DNA from: DASQHM01 sp035632095
Lineage (GTDB): Bacteria; Pseudomonadota; Alphaproteobacteria; Ferrovibrionales; Ferrovibrionaceae
Direction of reading: 5' to 3'
Assembly: GCA_035632095.1 (NCBI GenBank)
Contig: DASQHM010000078.1
Span: 1 to 12,630 of the forward strand
Length of the DNA: 12,630 nt
In this document: positions 12,548 through 12,630 of the stretch, piece by piece
Position numbering within the stretch: position 1 is the first letter of the stretch
Layout of the letters: each line of letters begins with the position of its first letter
The notes under the pieces: model-generated
What the model was told of the DNA's origin: nothing
Databases searched by the model: none
Seen by the model: only the letters and a program-made list of their open reading frames with translations
Position numbers and translations under genes: made by a program

Positions 12548-12630
12548 ATGATCTCGGCTGGAAGCGATTGCACCTATGTTTGCGGCCAATTCGAATCGGA
12601 GTTCGCTTTGAGTGACAGTGAAAGGATATT
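12548..12630 (+). CDS. possible start of another gene, cut by the window edge
   Basis: A frame from ATG 12548 stays open to the right edge (27 codons). A better start may be the in-frame TTG at 12608, which has CGGAG about 6 nt upstream and would give MSDSERI. Too little is present to name a family; it could also be chance. Confidence 0.25.
   Translation, partial: MISAGSDCTYVCGQFESEFALSDSERI

Overview
The window is GC-rich (codon third positions mostly G/C) and reads as an alphaproteobacterium, most likely a Hyphomicrobiales (Rhizobiales)-type organism. The grounds are a FixK-type Crp/Fnr regulator, FixK/FNR boxes of the form TTGA-N6-TCAA, a class I polyhydroxyalkanoate (PHA) synthase and the general protein style. 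The genus cannot be told from this sequence. No rRNA, tRNA, insertion sequence, CRISPR array or phage gene is visible.

Layout, left to right. (1) The 3' end of a secreted mono-haem cytochrome c. (2) A FixK box, then a two-gene unit: a twin-CBS-domain protein and PHA synthase PhaC. (3) A convergent small conserved protein of unknown function, on the minus strand. (4) A FixK box, then an Hsp20 small heat-shock protein that ends in a strong GC-rich terminator. (5) A minus-strand pair whose reading frames overlap by 8 bases: an APH-like/P-loop kinase fusion followed by a P2-type cation-pumping ATPase. (6) A 302-bp divergent control region with two perfect FixK boxes, serving a tandem universal stress protein (Usp) on the plus strand and possibly the kinase-ATPase pair on the minus strand. 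(7) A 150-aa protein with a faint acetyltransferase-like look. (8) A minus-strand OmpR/PhoB-type response regulator, divergent from (9) the FixK-type regulator, a stand-alone receiver-domain protein and a 71-aa small protein, all on the plus strand. A further reading frame may start at the right edge.

How it fits together. A by-eye scan of the whole window found exactly four perfect TTGA-N6-TCAA sites, and all four lie between genes, directly upstream of stress or storage genes. The likely regulator of those sites is encoded a few kilobases away. It lacks the N-terminal Fe-S cysteines of FNR, so it probably does not sense oxygen itself. Its promoter region has no FixK box but carries a run of 10-bp direct repeats suited to an OmpR-type regulator such as the one divergently encoded beside it. 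The inferred picture is a compact low-oxygen/energy-stress survival island: chaperone, Usp, CBS energy sensor, carbon-storage polymerase, cation pump and an associated kinase.

The set closely parallels the gene content of the mycobacterial DosR dormancy regulon (HspX, Usp proteins, the CBS protein Hrp1, the P2 ATPase CtpF, the APH/P-loop protein Rv2004c, and storage-lipid synthesis by Tgs1), but under FixK-type control. That parallel is the most interesting feature of the window.
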